Assembly (NCBI GenBank): GCA_013416395.1
Contig: JACCEP010000003.1
Span: 62,001 to 126,000 of the forward strand
Direction: 5' to 3'
Origin: Alcaligenaceae bacterium
Lineage (GTDB): Bacteria; Pseudomonadota; Gammaproteobacteria; Burkholderiales; Burkholderiaceae_B
Length of the DNA: 64,000 nucleotides
How positions within the stretch are numbered: position 1 is the first letter of the stretch; each line of letters starts with the position of its first letter. Below are positions 35,242-44,080 of this stretch, in pieces. The notes beneath the pieces were generated by a model. It ran no database searches. It was not told the DNA's origin and was given only the letters and a program-made list of their open reading frames with translations. The translations under genes and the position numbers were made by a program.

Positions 35242-36572
35242 AACTTGATGTGTACGTACAAGACAAACATGTGGGCGTGCTCGAACAAACCGGTATCACC
35301 GAATACGTGTTTGCTTACTTACCCGATACGCCGCCCGAGCTGGCTGTTTCGTTGCTGATGCCTGTGCGTACACGAAGCTGGGTGAGCCCCGTACTGCACC
35401 CCGTGTTTCAGATCTCTTTGCCTGAGGGTTCGCTACGGCTGTCGATTGAGAAGAATTTCGCGAAGAATTTCGATCGTTTTGGCGATATGGAGATGCTGGC
35501 GGTCGTGGGCGAGAGCCTGGTTGGCCAGATCAAGGTGGTTGAGCACGGCAAGCCGCTTGGCGCGAAGAATATATACGAGTCATTAAGCCACTTGATGGGC
35601 GGTGACTTAGATGAGCTGATTGACTATTACCTGGGCGACGCGCTTAATCAGTCAGGCGTGTCCGGCGGCTTTCCCAAGTTCTTGGCCCGCAGCCCTATTG
35701 GTGATGATGGGCGCGGCAGTACGATCATGCTCGATGAGTGGATCATAAAGCTCAATGGCCCGGATCACGAGCAGATCGTGCTCTATGAGTATTTCGGTAT
35801 GTGCGCAGCCAAGAATATGGGCTTGCCCACGCCGCAGTTTCATCTGGGCGCAGATATGCGGCGTTTGCTTGTGCGTCGATTCGACAAAGATAAGCAGGGC
35901 CGTGCGTTGGGCTTTGAGGACATGTGCGCACTGACTGGGTTGTCTGCGCGTGAGAAGTTCGACGGCTCGGTCGAGAGCATTGTTAAAGCCATTCGAGCGT
36001 ATTGCCTAGGGGTCTCAGGCAGTCAAAGCGTGCAGCGGTTTTATGAACAGTATCTGCTCGCATGTGCCATCCGAAATGGTGATGCGCACCTGAAGAATTT
36101 TGCTCTTCTGTATAGCCCGGGCGGTGCTCCAGAGTTAAGCCCTGCTTACGACATGTTTAGTATGTCGGTGTATGCGCCGGTTAATGATGATGGCGACGCT
36201 AAAGACACAATGGCGCTTTCGCTGTCAGGTACTAAACGCTGGCCGCGAAAGCGGGAGTTGGACTACCTTGCCAAAATATGCCAAATCGCCCCTAAGCGGC
36301 AGCAGCACATACGAGCACGCTTGGCCACCGCTTTGGTCACTACCGCAGAGCAAGTGCATGCCTTCACCCACGCTGAACCCCAAGCCGGTTTCGCGGGGGC
36401 CGGCGCCAGAATGGTGCAGCTTTGGTCGCATGGTATGAAGGAAATTGATCCATCATGCGCTGAGCAATTACATGAAACGTTCAGGAAGATTCATGCTTTA
36501 GCTGAAAGTGAGCCAGTTCGTTCAGCGCAAAAACCTGCCAAGCCTCGAGGCAAGGGAATCTATACGATGTAA
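35238..36572 (+). CDS. hipA: HipA-family serine/threonine kinase toxin
   Basis: 444 residues, full length. N-terminal Couple_hipA subdomain, then the kinase fold: glycine-rich SGVSGGFPKFL near 140-149, ATP-anchoring Lys171 in WIIKL, catalytic loop NGDAHLKN at 280-287 (Asp282, Asn287) and metal-binding Asp305 in AYDMFS. E. coli HipA phosphorylates glutamyl-tRNA synthetase and causes persistence; other HipA proteins have other targets. The set of catalytic residues is complete, so the toxin is probably active. C-terminal ~25 residues are basic (QKPAKPRGK). Confidence 0.9.
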   Translation: MKLDVYVQDKHVGVLEQTGITEYVFAYLPDTPPELAVSLLMPVRTRSWVSPVLHPVFQISLPEGSLRLSIEKNFAKNFDRFGDMEMLAVVGESLVGQIKVVEHGKPLGAKNIYESLSHLMGGDLDELIDYYLGDALNQSGVSGGFPKFLARSPIGDDGRGSTIMLDEWIIKLNGPDHEQIVLYEYFGMCAAKNMGLPTPQFHLGADMRRLLVRRFDKDKQGRALGFEDMCALTGLSAREKFDGSVESIVKAIRAYCLGVSGSQSVQRFYEQYLLACAIRNGDAHLKNFALLYSPGGAPELSPAYDMFSMSVYAPVNDDGDAKDTMALSLSGTKRWPRKRELDYLAKICQIAPKRQQHIRARLATALVTTAEQVHAFTHAEPQAGFAGAGARMVQLWSHGMKEIDPSCAEQLHETFRKIHALAESEPVRSAQKPAKPRGKGIYTM

Positions 36573-36574
36573 CG

Positions 36575-36622
36575 TATTATTCGCTTTACATGAATCTCAG
36601 AGCAATAAAAGCGAATAATACT
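36575..36622. terminator. 14 bp perfect inverted repeat after hipA
   Basis: GTATTATTCGCTTT pairs exactly with AAAGCGAATAATAC across a 20-base loop, starting 2 bp after the hipA stop. There is no T-run. It may stop transcription weakly, protect the message 3' end, or be a protein-binding site. Confidence 0.5.
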
Positions 36623-36829
36623 ACTCATTTAAATTGTGTCAGCTTGGTTTGCTATTGACGGGCGAGAGTGCACCAGTCGGGGCAAATGCTGGTGGAGAAG
36701 CCAAAGCGCTGGCTTTGGAAAGCAGGGCCCAAAACCGTAAAAAACAGATATCTTTAAGGAACGCAAAAGGTTAGCGTTGAAATGCAGGCTTGGGACGGCC
36801 CCCCGACCAGCCTGCGCCGCGACTGTATC

Positions 36830-37705
36830 TCAGCCCTCGTTCCACTTCTTGTCAAAGTCCCACACCTTCTCAAAGCCGACCAGCTTGTTGAAGTCTTGAA
36901 ACTCGTACAGCTGACCTTTCAGGGCGTTGTCGGTGTCGTCTTGCTGAAGCGCGGTGTAGGCCTGCTCCAGGGCATGGCCCATGGCGAGAAAGCCGGTTGC
37001 CGGGTAAATGGCCAGTTTGAAGCCCAGTTGTTCCAGGCGTGACTTTGGCAAGATGGGGGTTCTTCCGCCTTCCACGTTGTTGACCAGCACGGGCTTATCA
37101 AGTGTGCTGGCAATGTGCGCCAGTTCGTCTTCAGACTCGGGTGATTCTACAAACAGTATGTCTGCGCCTGCCTTTGAGTAAGCCTCGGCGCGCCGCATGG
37201 CTTCGTCCAGGCCCAGCGTGGTGCGCGCGTCGGTGCGGGCAATGATGAGAAAGTCTGCACTTGATCGCGCGTCAGAGGCCACGCGTATTTTCTTGACCAT
37301 GTCTTCTAGCGGGATAACGCGCCGACCGGGCGTATGGCCGCATTTTTTGGGAAATTCTTGGTCTTCAAGCTGTATGCCGGCGACGCCGCCAGCTTCGTAG
37401 CCGCGTACGGTGTGTGCAACGTTAAGCAAGCCGCCATAACCGGTGTCGCCGTCGGCGATGATGGGCGTGTTTGATCCCTGAGCAAATGCGGAGGCGCGGT
37501 TGACCATGTCGGTATAGGTGGCCAGGCCTGCATCGGGCAAACCCAGGTAGGAGGCAACCGTGCCGTAGCCTGTCATGTACAGCAGATCAAAGCCCATGCG
37601 GTCTGCGAGACGCGCTGAAATCATGTCAAAGATGCCGGGGGCGGTAATCAGGCCGGGTTGGGCCAGGCGGGCGGAAAGGCGTTGGCGCTTAGCTGCTGCA
37701 GTCAT
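36830..37705 (-). CDS. Isocitrate lyase/PEP mutase family C-C lyase
   Basis: 291 residues from ATG 37705 with GGAGG upstream. Metal-binding Asp85 and Asp87 (ADGDTGYGG) and the gating-loop KKCGH at 120-124 with catalytic Cys122 are present. The KxCGH loop marks true lyases (2-methylisocitrate, dimethylmalate and similar substrates) and argues against a phosphonomutase. Divergent from the GntR gene, with a palindromic operator between; the TRAP transporter on the other side of the regulator probably imports the substrate or a precursor. Confidence 0.87.
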   Translation of the reverse strand: MTAAAKRQRLSARLAQPGLITAPGIFDMISARLADRMGFDLLYMTGYGTVASYLGLPDAGLATYTDMVNRASAFAQGSNTPIIADGDTGYGGLLNVAHTVRGYEAGGVAGIQLEDQEFPKKCGHTPGRRVIPLEDMVKKIRVASDARSSADFLIIARTDARTTLGLDEAMRRAEAYSKAGADILFVESPESEDELAHIASTLDKPVLVNNVEGGRTPILPKSRLEQLGFKLAIYPATGFLAMGHALEQAYTALQQDDTDNALKGQLYEFQDFNKLVGFEKVWDFDKKWNEG

Positions 37706-37751
37706 TAAGGTAAACCTCCATTGGTATAAATAGTCGAGTAATTTTCTTTTG

Positions 37752-37763
37752 ATTGTATACAAT
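37752..37763. promoter_or_regulatory. GntR operator, copy 1
   Basis: ATTGTATACAAT, a perfect 12 bp palindrome in the divergent lyase/GntR promoter region. The same 12 bases recur at 38528, before the TRAP operon. Confidence 0.8.
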
Positions 37764-37808
37764 AAAGCGAGAACGTTAGCGAAAAATAACGCAGCAATGG
37801 GGATAGAC

Positions 37809-38492
37809 ATGTCGAGTATTGCACCTGCTTCGCAGCACGGGCACGCCTCTGAGAAAGCGTATCAATGGATAAAGCAAAAGATTCTTGCCAATCGCTGGCC
37901 TGATGGCGCCGCGCTTAAAGAAAGTGATCTGTCCAAAGAGATTGGCGTCAGCCGTACGCCTGTGCGTGACGCCCTCAGGCGCCTGACGCTGGAAGGACTG
38001 GTTGAAACAATTCCCAATCAGGGCAGCCGCCTTAAGCGATGGGATAGCCAGGATCTGGAGGAGATTTTCGGGCTGCGCGTGGTGCTGGAGTCATACGGGG
38101 CACGCATGGCCGCAACACGCGTTACTGAAAAAGAGCTAGCAGAGTTGTATGCACTTTGTGACAGCATGGAGGGCCTGGTTGTAGAAGGGGTGCAGTCGGC
38201 GGAGGCCAAGCAGCAGCTTACGCGCTTGAATGAACGTTTTCACGAGGCGATTATGCAGGCCGCACACAGCCATCGCCTGGTCGCCCTGACGGGGCAGGTT
38301 ATTTCGTTTCCGTTGGTGTATCGCACGTTTGAAACCTATGACCCGGCTGAGATCGTGCGCAGCATGGCGCACCACAGAGAGTTGATTGATGCGTTTACGG
38401 CGCGCGACCCTGTTTGGGCCGAAAGCGTGATGCGCGCGCATTTGTCGGCAGGGCACCAGTCCACGAGACGCGCACTGAAAAAAACTCGCTGA
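37809..38492 (+). CDS. GntR-family (FCD) transcriptional regulator
   Basis: About 227 residues from ATG 37809 (ATG 37797 also possible). Winged helix with AYQWIKQKILANRWPDGAALKESDLSKEIGVSRTPVRDALRRLTLEGLVETIPNQG, then an all-helical FCD effector domain with the expected His/Asp metal-site spacing (NERFHEAI, HRELIDAF). FCD regulators bind carboxylates. It lies between two copies of the same palindrome and so most likely represses both the lyase and the TRAP genes until substrate appears. Confidence 0.9.
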   Translation: MSSIAPASQHGHASEKAYQWIKQKILANRWPDGAALKESDLSKEIGVSRTPVRDALRRLTLEGLVETIPNQGSRLKRWDSQDLEEIFGLRVVLESYGARMAATRVTEKELAELYALCDSMEGLVVEGVQSAEAKQQLTRLNERFHEAIMQAAHSHRLVALTGQVISFPLVYRTFETYDPAEIVRSMAHHRELIDAFTARDPVWAESVMRAHLSAGHQSTRRALKKTR

Positions 38493-38527
38493 TCTCGGGG
38501 TAAACGCCTAATTGCGAAGTGGCAATG

Positions 38528-38539
38528 ATTGTATACAAT
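38528..38539. promoter_or_regulatory. GntR operator, copy 2
   Basis: Second ATTGTATACAAT, 36 bp after the GntR stop and 30 bp before dctP. Identity with copy 1 over 13 bases (GATTGTATACAAT) makes chance unlikely. Confidence 0.82.
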
Positions 38540-38569
38540 TGCTTTGCACTTATACGGAGGAGATATCCA

Positions 38570-39577
38570 ATGAAAGCTCGTTTTGCCAAATCGTTGTGCC
38601 TGACTGCCGTGGCTTCGCTGCTGCTCAGCGCAAGCCTTTCCGCGCAAGCCGCGCGCACCCTCAAGGTTAGCCTTCAGGTAAATACCAAGCATCCCGTGGG
38701 TGCCAACATCGTTCTGTTTAAAAACGAAGTTGAAAAGATCTCGAACGGCGAGATCAAAGTCGAATTGTACGACTCTGCCCAGCTTTACAAGGGTAGTGAG
38801 GTTCCTCAGGCGGTTTCGGCAGGTGCCGTAGACATGGGCCTGGTGCTTATCGACGAGTACGCCGGTACCATTCCTGCCACAGGGCTGTTCTCGGTTGCGT
38901 TCATGTTCCCTGATTACGAAGTGCTGGCCAAGGCGGCATCGCCTGATAGCCCCGTACGCCAGGAAATCGACGAAATGATCCGCAAGACGGGCACGCGTGT
39001 ACTGTGGTGGCAAGATTACGGCCCCGTGCAGCTGCTTTCCAAGGGCGATCCCATGATCATGCCCTCTGACATGAAAGGCAAGAAGGTTCGTGTGCTGGGT
39101 AAGCCATCGGGTGACTTTATTTCGGCCGTTGGCGGCATCCCCGTCAAGATTGGTGGTTCAGAGCAGTTTATTGCCTACCAGCGTGGCACGGTTGACGTCG
39201 GTATGACGGGCACTACGGCCATTGAGTCACGCAAGCTGTTTGAGGTGATGGATTCCGTCACCATTACCAACCATGCTCAAACTGAGTTCCTGGTCGTTAT
39301 CAATGACAAGCTGTGGGACTCTATGTCTGATCAGGAAAAGAAATGGGTGTCTACGGCAGCACGTACGGCCGAAGATGAAATCAGGGCTGATACAAAAACC
39401 AATAACCTTAAGTCTGAACAGTTTATTGCTGAAAAAACGCCTATGAAGGTGATCCATCTTGAGCCCGCGCAAATCGAGGCTTGGCAGAAGGCAGCAGCAC
39501 CTGCTGTTGATGTTTATATCAAAGAATCAGGCGATGTCGGCAAGAAGCTTGTTGACGAAGTGAAAAAGCTTTACTAA
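38570..39577 (+). CDS. dctP: TRAP transporter substrate-binding protein (DctP family)
   Basis: 335 residues from ATG 38570 (GGAGG upstream), with a Sec signal peptide ending SAQA. DctP family segments include RTLKVSLQVNTKHPVGANIVLFKNEVEKISNGEIKVELYDSAQLYKG and the Arg-containing segment KGKKVRVLGKPSGDF that contacts ligand carboxylates. It binds an organic acid in the periplasm for the DctQM membrane complex encoded next. Controlled by the operator 30 bp upstream. Confidence 0.93.
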   Translation: MKARFAKSLCLTAVASLLLSASLSAQAARTLKVSLQVNTKHPVGANIVLFKNEVEKISNGEIKVELYDSAQLYKGSEVPQAVSAGAVDMGLVLIDEYAGTIPATGLFSVAFMFPDYEVLAKAASPDSPVRQEIDEMIRKTGTRVLWWQDYGPVQLLSKGDPMIMPSDMKGKKVRVLGKPSGDFISAVGGIPVKIGGSEQFIAYQRGTVDVGMTGTTAIESRKLFEVMDSVTITNHAQTEFLVVINDKLWDSMSDQEKKWVSTAARTAEDEIRADTKTNNLKSEQFIAEKTPMKVIHLEPAQIEAWQKAAAPAVDVYIKESGDVGKKLVDEVKKLY

Positions 39578-39594
39578 TTAGTTGATTCTTTATC

Positions 39595-39636
39595 GTCAGG
39601 CTGCGCGCTCACTACTGTGTGGGCGCGCAGCCTGAC
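39595..39636 (+). other. Long hairpin between dctP and dctQ
   Basis: GTCAGGCTGCGCGC pairs exactly with GCGCGCAGCCTGAC and the stem extends further inward. It lies 17 bp after the dctP stop without a T-run; likely to protect dctP mRNA or reduce transcription into dctQM. Confidence 0.65.
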
Positions 39637-39656
39637 TACTGACGCGAGCACATCCC

Positions 39657-40244
39657 ATGTTGAAATCCAGCACGGTCCCAAACCATTGGCTGTTACGTAT
39701 TGTCGACCGTGTGGCTGACGTGTGTGGTCATATCGGCGTTTTGATGATTATCTTCATTACCGCCGTCCTTAGTTATGAAGCGATAGCCCGGTATTTTTTT
39801 CATGCGCCTACGCAGTGGACGCAAGATATATCGATTACCTTGCAGGTGTGGTTTACCTACCTGGGCATGGCGCTGGTACTGAAAGAGGGCAAGATGATAC
39901 GCATTACTGCCATGCTGGGCGTAGCACCGGCATGGGTTAGGTATGCGTGTGAAGCACTTGCTCTGATTATTATTCTTCTATTTTCGATTATGGCGACGAT
40001 AAAAGGTTGGGACGTAGTTTCTGACTCGTTTCGCCTGGGCCGGCGTCAGCCTACCATGCTGGCCCTTCCTAACTGGATAGCCGAGTTACCGGTCGTGTTG
40101 GGCTTTGCACTGTTGGCCCTGCAATCTCTGGCTGAGTTAATTCGGCTGCCTTTTCGAGGGCCGCCCGAGTTTAATCCCGAGAGTGAACTTGAGCTTGATG
40201 ACGAACCTACCCACACCACTGCAGGCAAAGAGGCCAACGCATGA
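39657..40244 (+). CDS. dctQ: TRAP transporter small membrane subunit (DctQ)
   Basis: 195 residues, four hydrophobic segments, with the DctQ features EAIARYFFHAPTQWTQDIS and a later LPNWIAELPVVLGF. It supports the large DctM subunit in sodium-driven organic acid import. The acidic C-terminal tail (PESELELDDEPTHTT) is cytoplasmic. Its stop overlaps the dctM start by 4 bp. Confidence 0.9.
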   Translation: MLKSSTVPNHWLLRIVDRVADVCGHIGVLMIIFITAVLSYEAIARYFFHAPTQWTQDISITLQVWFTYLGMALVLKEGKMIRITAMLGVAPAWVRYACEALALIIILLFSIMATIKGWDVVSDSFRLGRRQPTMLALPNWIAELPVVLGFALLALQSLAELIRLPFRGPPEFNPESELELDDEPTHTTAGKEANA

Positions 40245-41515
40245 CGCTTTTGTATATTGGCCTGGCGCTGTTGGGCCTGTTGTTTTTGGGTGTTCCGGTG
40301 GCGTTTTCGTTGGCTGGGCTGGGCGCCGCGCTGCTTATGCTCAAGGGCTTGCCTTTGGCCATGGTTGCCCAAAACCTGCATGGCGCGCTCGATAACTTTG
40401 TATTGCTGTCAGTACCGCTGTTTTTGCTGATGTCCAACCTGCTGCTTAAGGGCGGGGTGGGCAAGGATCTGTTCGACGCCGTTCAGAAGTGGGTAGGGCA
40501 TTTGCCGGGTGGCCTTGGTTTGTCGGCGCTGGTGTCGTGCGGTATTTTCTCGGCGATTTCGGGCAGTTCGGTCGCCACGGCGGCTACGGTCGGCACGGTG
40601 GCTATTCCTGAAATGACCAAGCATGGGTACAGCAAGCATTTCACCCTGGGCTTGCTGGCTGCCGGAGGAACGCTGGGCATATTGATCCCTCCGTCGATTC
40701 CGCTCATTGTTTATGGCGTGATTACGGACGAAAGCATTGGCAAGCTGTTTCTGGCGGGGGTAGGGCCAGGGATACTGCTATTGGTCATGTTCTCCATTTA
40801 TACCGTTGGGTATGCATGGTTTACTGGCTTGCACCAGGGTCAGGAAGCGTCTTCGATGAAAGACAGAATGACGTCTACCGTGCGCGCCATGCCCACCATA
40901 TTGCTTGCGGTATTGATTATCGGCGGCATTTACACGGGTGCGTTTACGCCCACAGAGGCGTCGGCAGTAGGGGCTTTTGCGTCGTTTGTATTGGTGGCGT
41001 TCGTTTTGCGTACGCTTTCATTGAAAGACTTTTACGCGGCGGTAAGCCAAACATTAAAAACAACCATTGTGCTGTTTTTGATTGTGATTGGTGCCAAGAT
41101 TTTTGGTAAGGCGATTACGCTTTATCAGGTGCCATTTATGTTGTCAGAGCTGGTCGACGTACATATTTCTTCAGTCAATGGCTTTATGCTGCTGGTAACC
41201 GCTATTTTGCTGGTTATCGGGCTGTTTCTCGAAAGCTTGTCCATGCTGCTGATTATGGTGCCGGTGTTGTTCCCGACGGTACTGTCACTGGGCATTGATC
41301 CAATCTGGTTTGGTATTTACTTTGTTATTTTGATTGAGCTGGCGCTCATTACGCCACCCGTTGGGCTTAACCTGTTTGTTATCCAGGCGATTGCACGTAC
41401 CAATTTAGGCGTGGTGGCTCGCGGGGTTATTCCGTTTATTTTCATCATGCTGTTCGGCGCTATCATTGTTTATTTTGTGCCGGCGGTGGTTACGTGGATA
41501 CCGAATAATCTGTAA
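40241..41515 (+). CDS. dctM: TRAP transporter large membrane subunit (DctM)
   Basis: 424 residues, about 12 membrane segments. DctM landmarks: LFLLMSNLLLKGGVGKDLFD, SGSSVATAATVGTVAIPEMTKHGY, LAAGGTLGILIPPSIPLIVYGVITD and the C-terminal LALITPPVGLNLFVI. It is the ion-coupled permease of the system. Ends before a clear terminator. Confidence 0.94.
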   Translation: MTLLYIGLALLGLLFLGVPVAFSLAGLGAALLMLKGLPLAMVAQNLHGALDNFVLLSVPLFLLMSNLLLKGGVGKDLFDAVQKWVGHLPGGLGLSALVSCGIFSAISGSSVATAATVGTVAIPEMTKHGYSKHFTLGLLAAGGTLGILIPPSIPLIVYGVITDESIGKLFLAGVGPGILLLVMFSIYTVGYAWFTGLHQGQEASSMKDRMTSTVRAMPTILLAVLIIGGIYTGAFTPTEASAVGAFASFVLVAFVLRTLSLKDFYAAVSQTLKTTIVLFLIVIGAKIFGKAITLYQVPFMLSELVDVHISSVNGFMLLVTAILLVIGLFLESLSMLLIMVPVLFPTVLSLGIDPIWFGIYFVILIELALITPPVGLNLFVIQAIARTNLGVVARGVIPFIFIMLFGAIIVYFVPAVVTWIPNNL

Positions 41516-41538
41516 GTAAATTGCAGCAAGTAGTTGGG

Positions 41539-41561
41539 GGCCCGGTCTATGACCGGGCCTT
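41539..41561 (+). terminator. Terminator after dctM
   Basis: GGCCCGGTC pairs with GACCGGGCC around a 3-base loop, then TT. It lies 23 bp after the dctM stop and faces the convergent HExxH gene. Confidence 0.75.
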
Positions 41562-41583
41562 CGTCACGCTAGGGGCTGCACGA

Positions 41584-43755
41584 TCACCGTGGCTTCACCT
41601 TTACGCGGCCCTGTATGTGCATTGAAGCGCTGTATTTTCCTGTATCTGTGACGTCGCCGCCCCATGCCTCGTTGCAATGAAATTCGATTTCTTCGCGGGA
41701 CGGGTCGGTCCAGGCTCCGGGAAATTGCGTCGTTCTGCCGCCATGGATGAACAGGGCATGTTGGTCTCCGGCAAAGTGCCACCATGGATCGGCGGATATG
41801 CAGTCGATATTCCAGCGGGTCGGGATCGTCTCCGTGTATGCAAATGGGCCGCGATTGATCATGTGGGTGCTGACGGGCAGAGACGCTTTCAGCCAGACTT
41901 TTTCGCCGTCAGAGACGATTTCAAGATCGCCGCGACCAACGACTATTGGACCTGATCCACGATAGGTTTCCGAGGTCGAATGATCGCAGGTGTTGGGGTC
42001 AGTGCGATTACAAGAAACGAATTCAGAGCTACCCCTGAGCTGAAAAGTCGACCCATCGTCAGGATAGATCAGAACCCCCTTTTCAAATTGGTGCGCCTTC
42101 GGAATGCCTGTCTGGATGTTCAGGACGGCCTTCCAATGCGTCGATCCGTTTGACGTGAGTCCGAACGAATGCCAGAAATCGCGCAGATCACCAGTGAACG
42201 ACGCAACCATGTTGCCGGCCAATGGCGGCATGCAACTGTCACTCACCTCGACGGGGTTGAGCCTTACCTCTTTGGTCGTTCCGTCAATCGTCGGCAAGGT
42301 GAGCGAGAAATACACATCTTGCGCTTTGTCAGGTGCGGTATAAGTGCCAAGATCGGCGCTCAGCTTACCGGCGCTGACCCTTAACCCGGACAGGCCAGAA
42401 CCAAGCACACCCTGCAATTCAGGCCCGGTGAGGGGGCTTAGAATCGTCATGTCGAATTCTCGGCCCTTCGCCATGCAGGCAGGGAGCGGGATAGAGATCT
42501 GAGCCGTTTCAAGTTTGAGGCGAACGTGTTGTGGGGCGCTCTCGTACGGGGTTTTGGCCACATTGGTAACTCGAACGTGCAGTGGCTTATTCGGCTCTCC
42601 GGCCTCGGCGTACACCGGTGTGATGTATCGCTCTCCCTGCGGGACGAGCGTTGATCCAACAATAAGACGGGTCTCATCGCTGCGCTCGGCCTGATCGACA
42701 CTGACGATGTTGACATAGATCCGGTCCTGATCGTCCATGCCCGACCATGTGCCGGTAAACAAACCTTCCATTTTTGCGTAGGTGGCAGCAACAGCTTCGA
42801 TCTGGCGCGGCTTTTCATCGGCGTCGTCAGCCATGGCGATACCTGGTTCAACGTGGGTCGATAAAGACTTCTTACCATCAGAACTGCCAAAGAACGCGTC
42901 ATCCTGTGCGTATGCGGCGATGAAACGGGGGTATACAGTGGCCAACGCTCCTTCAGCCTCTTTAATCTGCAACTCATTGTTGCTCTTGAGGAACGTGTCA
43001 AGCCACTGGAGCCCGTCGTGACCATCGCGACCGGAATTGGCATCCAGATCGCCGAGATAGGCAACCGCTGGGTCCGACTTCAGCATCTCGCCAAGGCGAT
43101 AGAAGAAATGGTCGCGGTTATAAATATTGGCCGGCTGGTGCAAAGGTTGTGAATAATCTGACGTGTTAAAGACCAACTCGCCATATTTGAGCTCGGCCCA
43201 TGCACGCCCCACTGCTTCGGGGGTGCTCTCGGAGAACCATGTCGGTTGCTCCTCTTCTTCCCCGGGGACCATGGCAGTTTGCACGCCATGATAGATTTCA
43301 TGTGCCAGCGTGGTGCTGTTATCGATCATGATGTCACGATCATAATTGCCACCAGCCCAAAGCGGGGTGATGAAACTGGAGTAACTCAGTTGAATTCCAT
43401 CATGGGATTTATAGGAAGCCAAGCGACCGGCAAGCACCTCCTGCGCCTCATCACTTCGATCGCGCGGCGACATGACATAAAAAGGCCCTGGCGTGGCTGG
43501 AAGCTTTGCCTGCCTGTATGACATTGATGACATCCATTGGCTGATTTCATTTAGCTCGGGCGCAATCAGGGCTGCCATTTCCTCAAGCAGGATAGTATAA
43601 GTGTCAAGGTATTCCCTGTTAGCTGCAGTGCACGGCACACACTCGTAGGATGATTTTCGCTCGTTCAGGGCCCATTCGGTATTGGCCCACTCCGCATGAA
43701 CTGGAGCAGTGCTGGCGACAATAAGTGCAGAGACAATAAGCGGGGTTTTCATCAT
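41584..43755 (-). CDS. Secreted HExxH protein, putative zinc metalloprotease
   Basis: About 723 residues. The start is taken at ATG 43755 because a signal peptide follows (MMKTPLIVSALIVASTAPVHA); ATGs at 43752 and 43764 are alternatives. The mature N-terminus has a CxxC pair, then a zinc site HEIYH at ~152-156 with a candidate third ligand Glu176 in TWFSESTPEAVG, a gluzincin-like spacing. The C-terminal ~450 residues look beta-rich and may be Ig-like or binding domains. I do not recognise a named family, so protease activity is inference from the motif. It is isolated, with its own AT-rich upstream region. Confidence 0.7.
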   Translation of the reverse strand: MMKTPLIVSALIVASTAPVHAEWANTEWALNERKSSYECVPCTAANREYLDTYTILLEEMAALIAPELNEISQWMSSMSYRQAKLPATPGPFYVMSPRDRSDEAQEVLAGRLASYKSHDGIQLSYSSFITPLWAGGNYDRDIMIDNSTTLAHEIYHGVQTAMVPGEEEEQPTWFSESTPEAVGRAWAELKYGELVFNTSDYSQPLHQPANIYNRDHFFYRLGEMLKSDPAVAYLGDLDANSGRDGHDGLQWLDTFLKSNNELQIKEAEGALATVYPRFIAAYAQDDAFFGSSDGKKSLSTHVEPGIAMADDADEKPRQIEAVAATYAKMEGLFTGTWSGMDDQDRIYVNIVSVDQAERSDETRLIVGSTLVPQGERYITPVYAEAGEPNKPLHVRVTNVAKTPYESAPQHVRLKLETAQISIPLPACMAKGREFDMTILSPLTGPELQGVLGSGLSGLRVSAGKLSADLGTYTAPDKAQDVYFSLTLPTIDGTTKEVRLNPVEVSDSCMPPLAGNMVASFTGDLRDFWHSFGLTSNGSTHWKAVLNIQTGIPKAHQFEKGVLIYPDDGSTFQLRGSSEFVSCNRTDPNTCDHSTSETYRGSGPIVVGRGDLEIVSDGEKVWLKASLPVSTHMINRGPFAYTETIPTRWNIDCISADPWWHFAGDQHALFIHGGRTTQFPGAWTDPSREEIEFHCNEAWGGDVTDTGKYSASMHIQGRVKVKPR

Positions 43756-44018
43756 ATCCTGCATCATACAGGCGATGGTTGCGGGATCAGAATTCAAGCA
43801 CTGGCAAATCGGGCGACAACGCAGCAACATTGTTTGCCCGGGAGTTTGTGACCAGGGGCGGGGGTGTGGGCAAGAGTAGGGCTTAGGCCAGGCGCGGGGT
43901 GGAGTGCGGGGATCAAGGTTCAAGCGACAAGCATCTGCTGCCAGATGTCAGGTTCGGATGTCGCACGTTAGCCGATCCCAATTCGTGTGTCTGCTGAACG
44001 CGCCATAATCATAATGAC

Positions 44019-44042
44019 GATTTATCGATTTATCGATTTAAC
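44019..44042. repeat. Three 8 bp tandem repeats
   Basis: GATTTATC, GATTTATC, GATTTAAC stand in the gap between the starts/ends of the HExxH and MarR genes. Possibly regulatory; function unknown. Confidence 0.5.
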
Positions 44043-44080
44043 GGGTTCAGGTTCGATCAGTGTTGGAACCGGAGTGGGCC

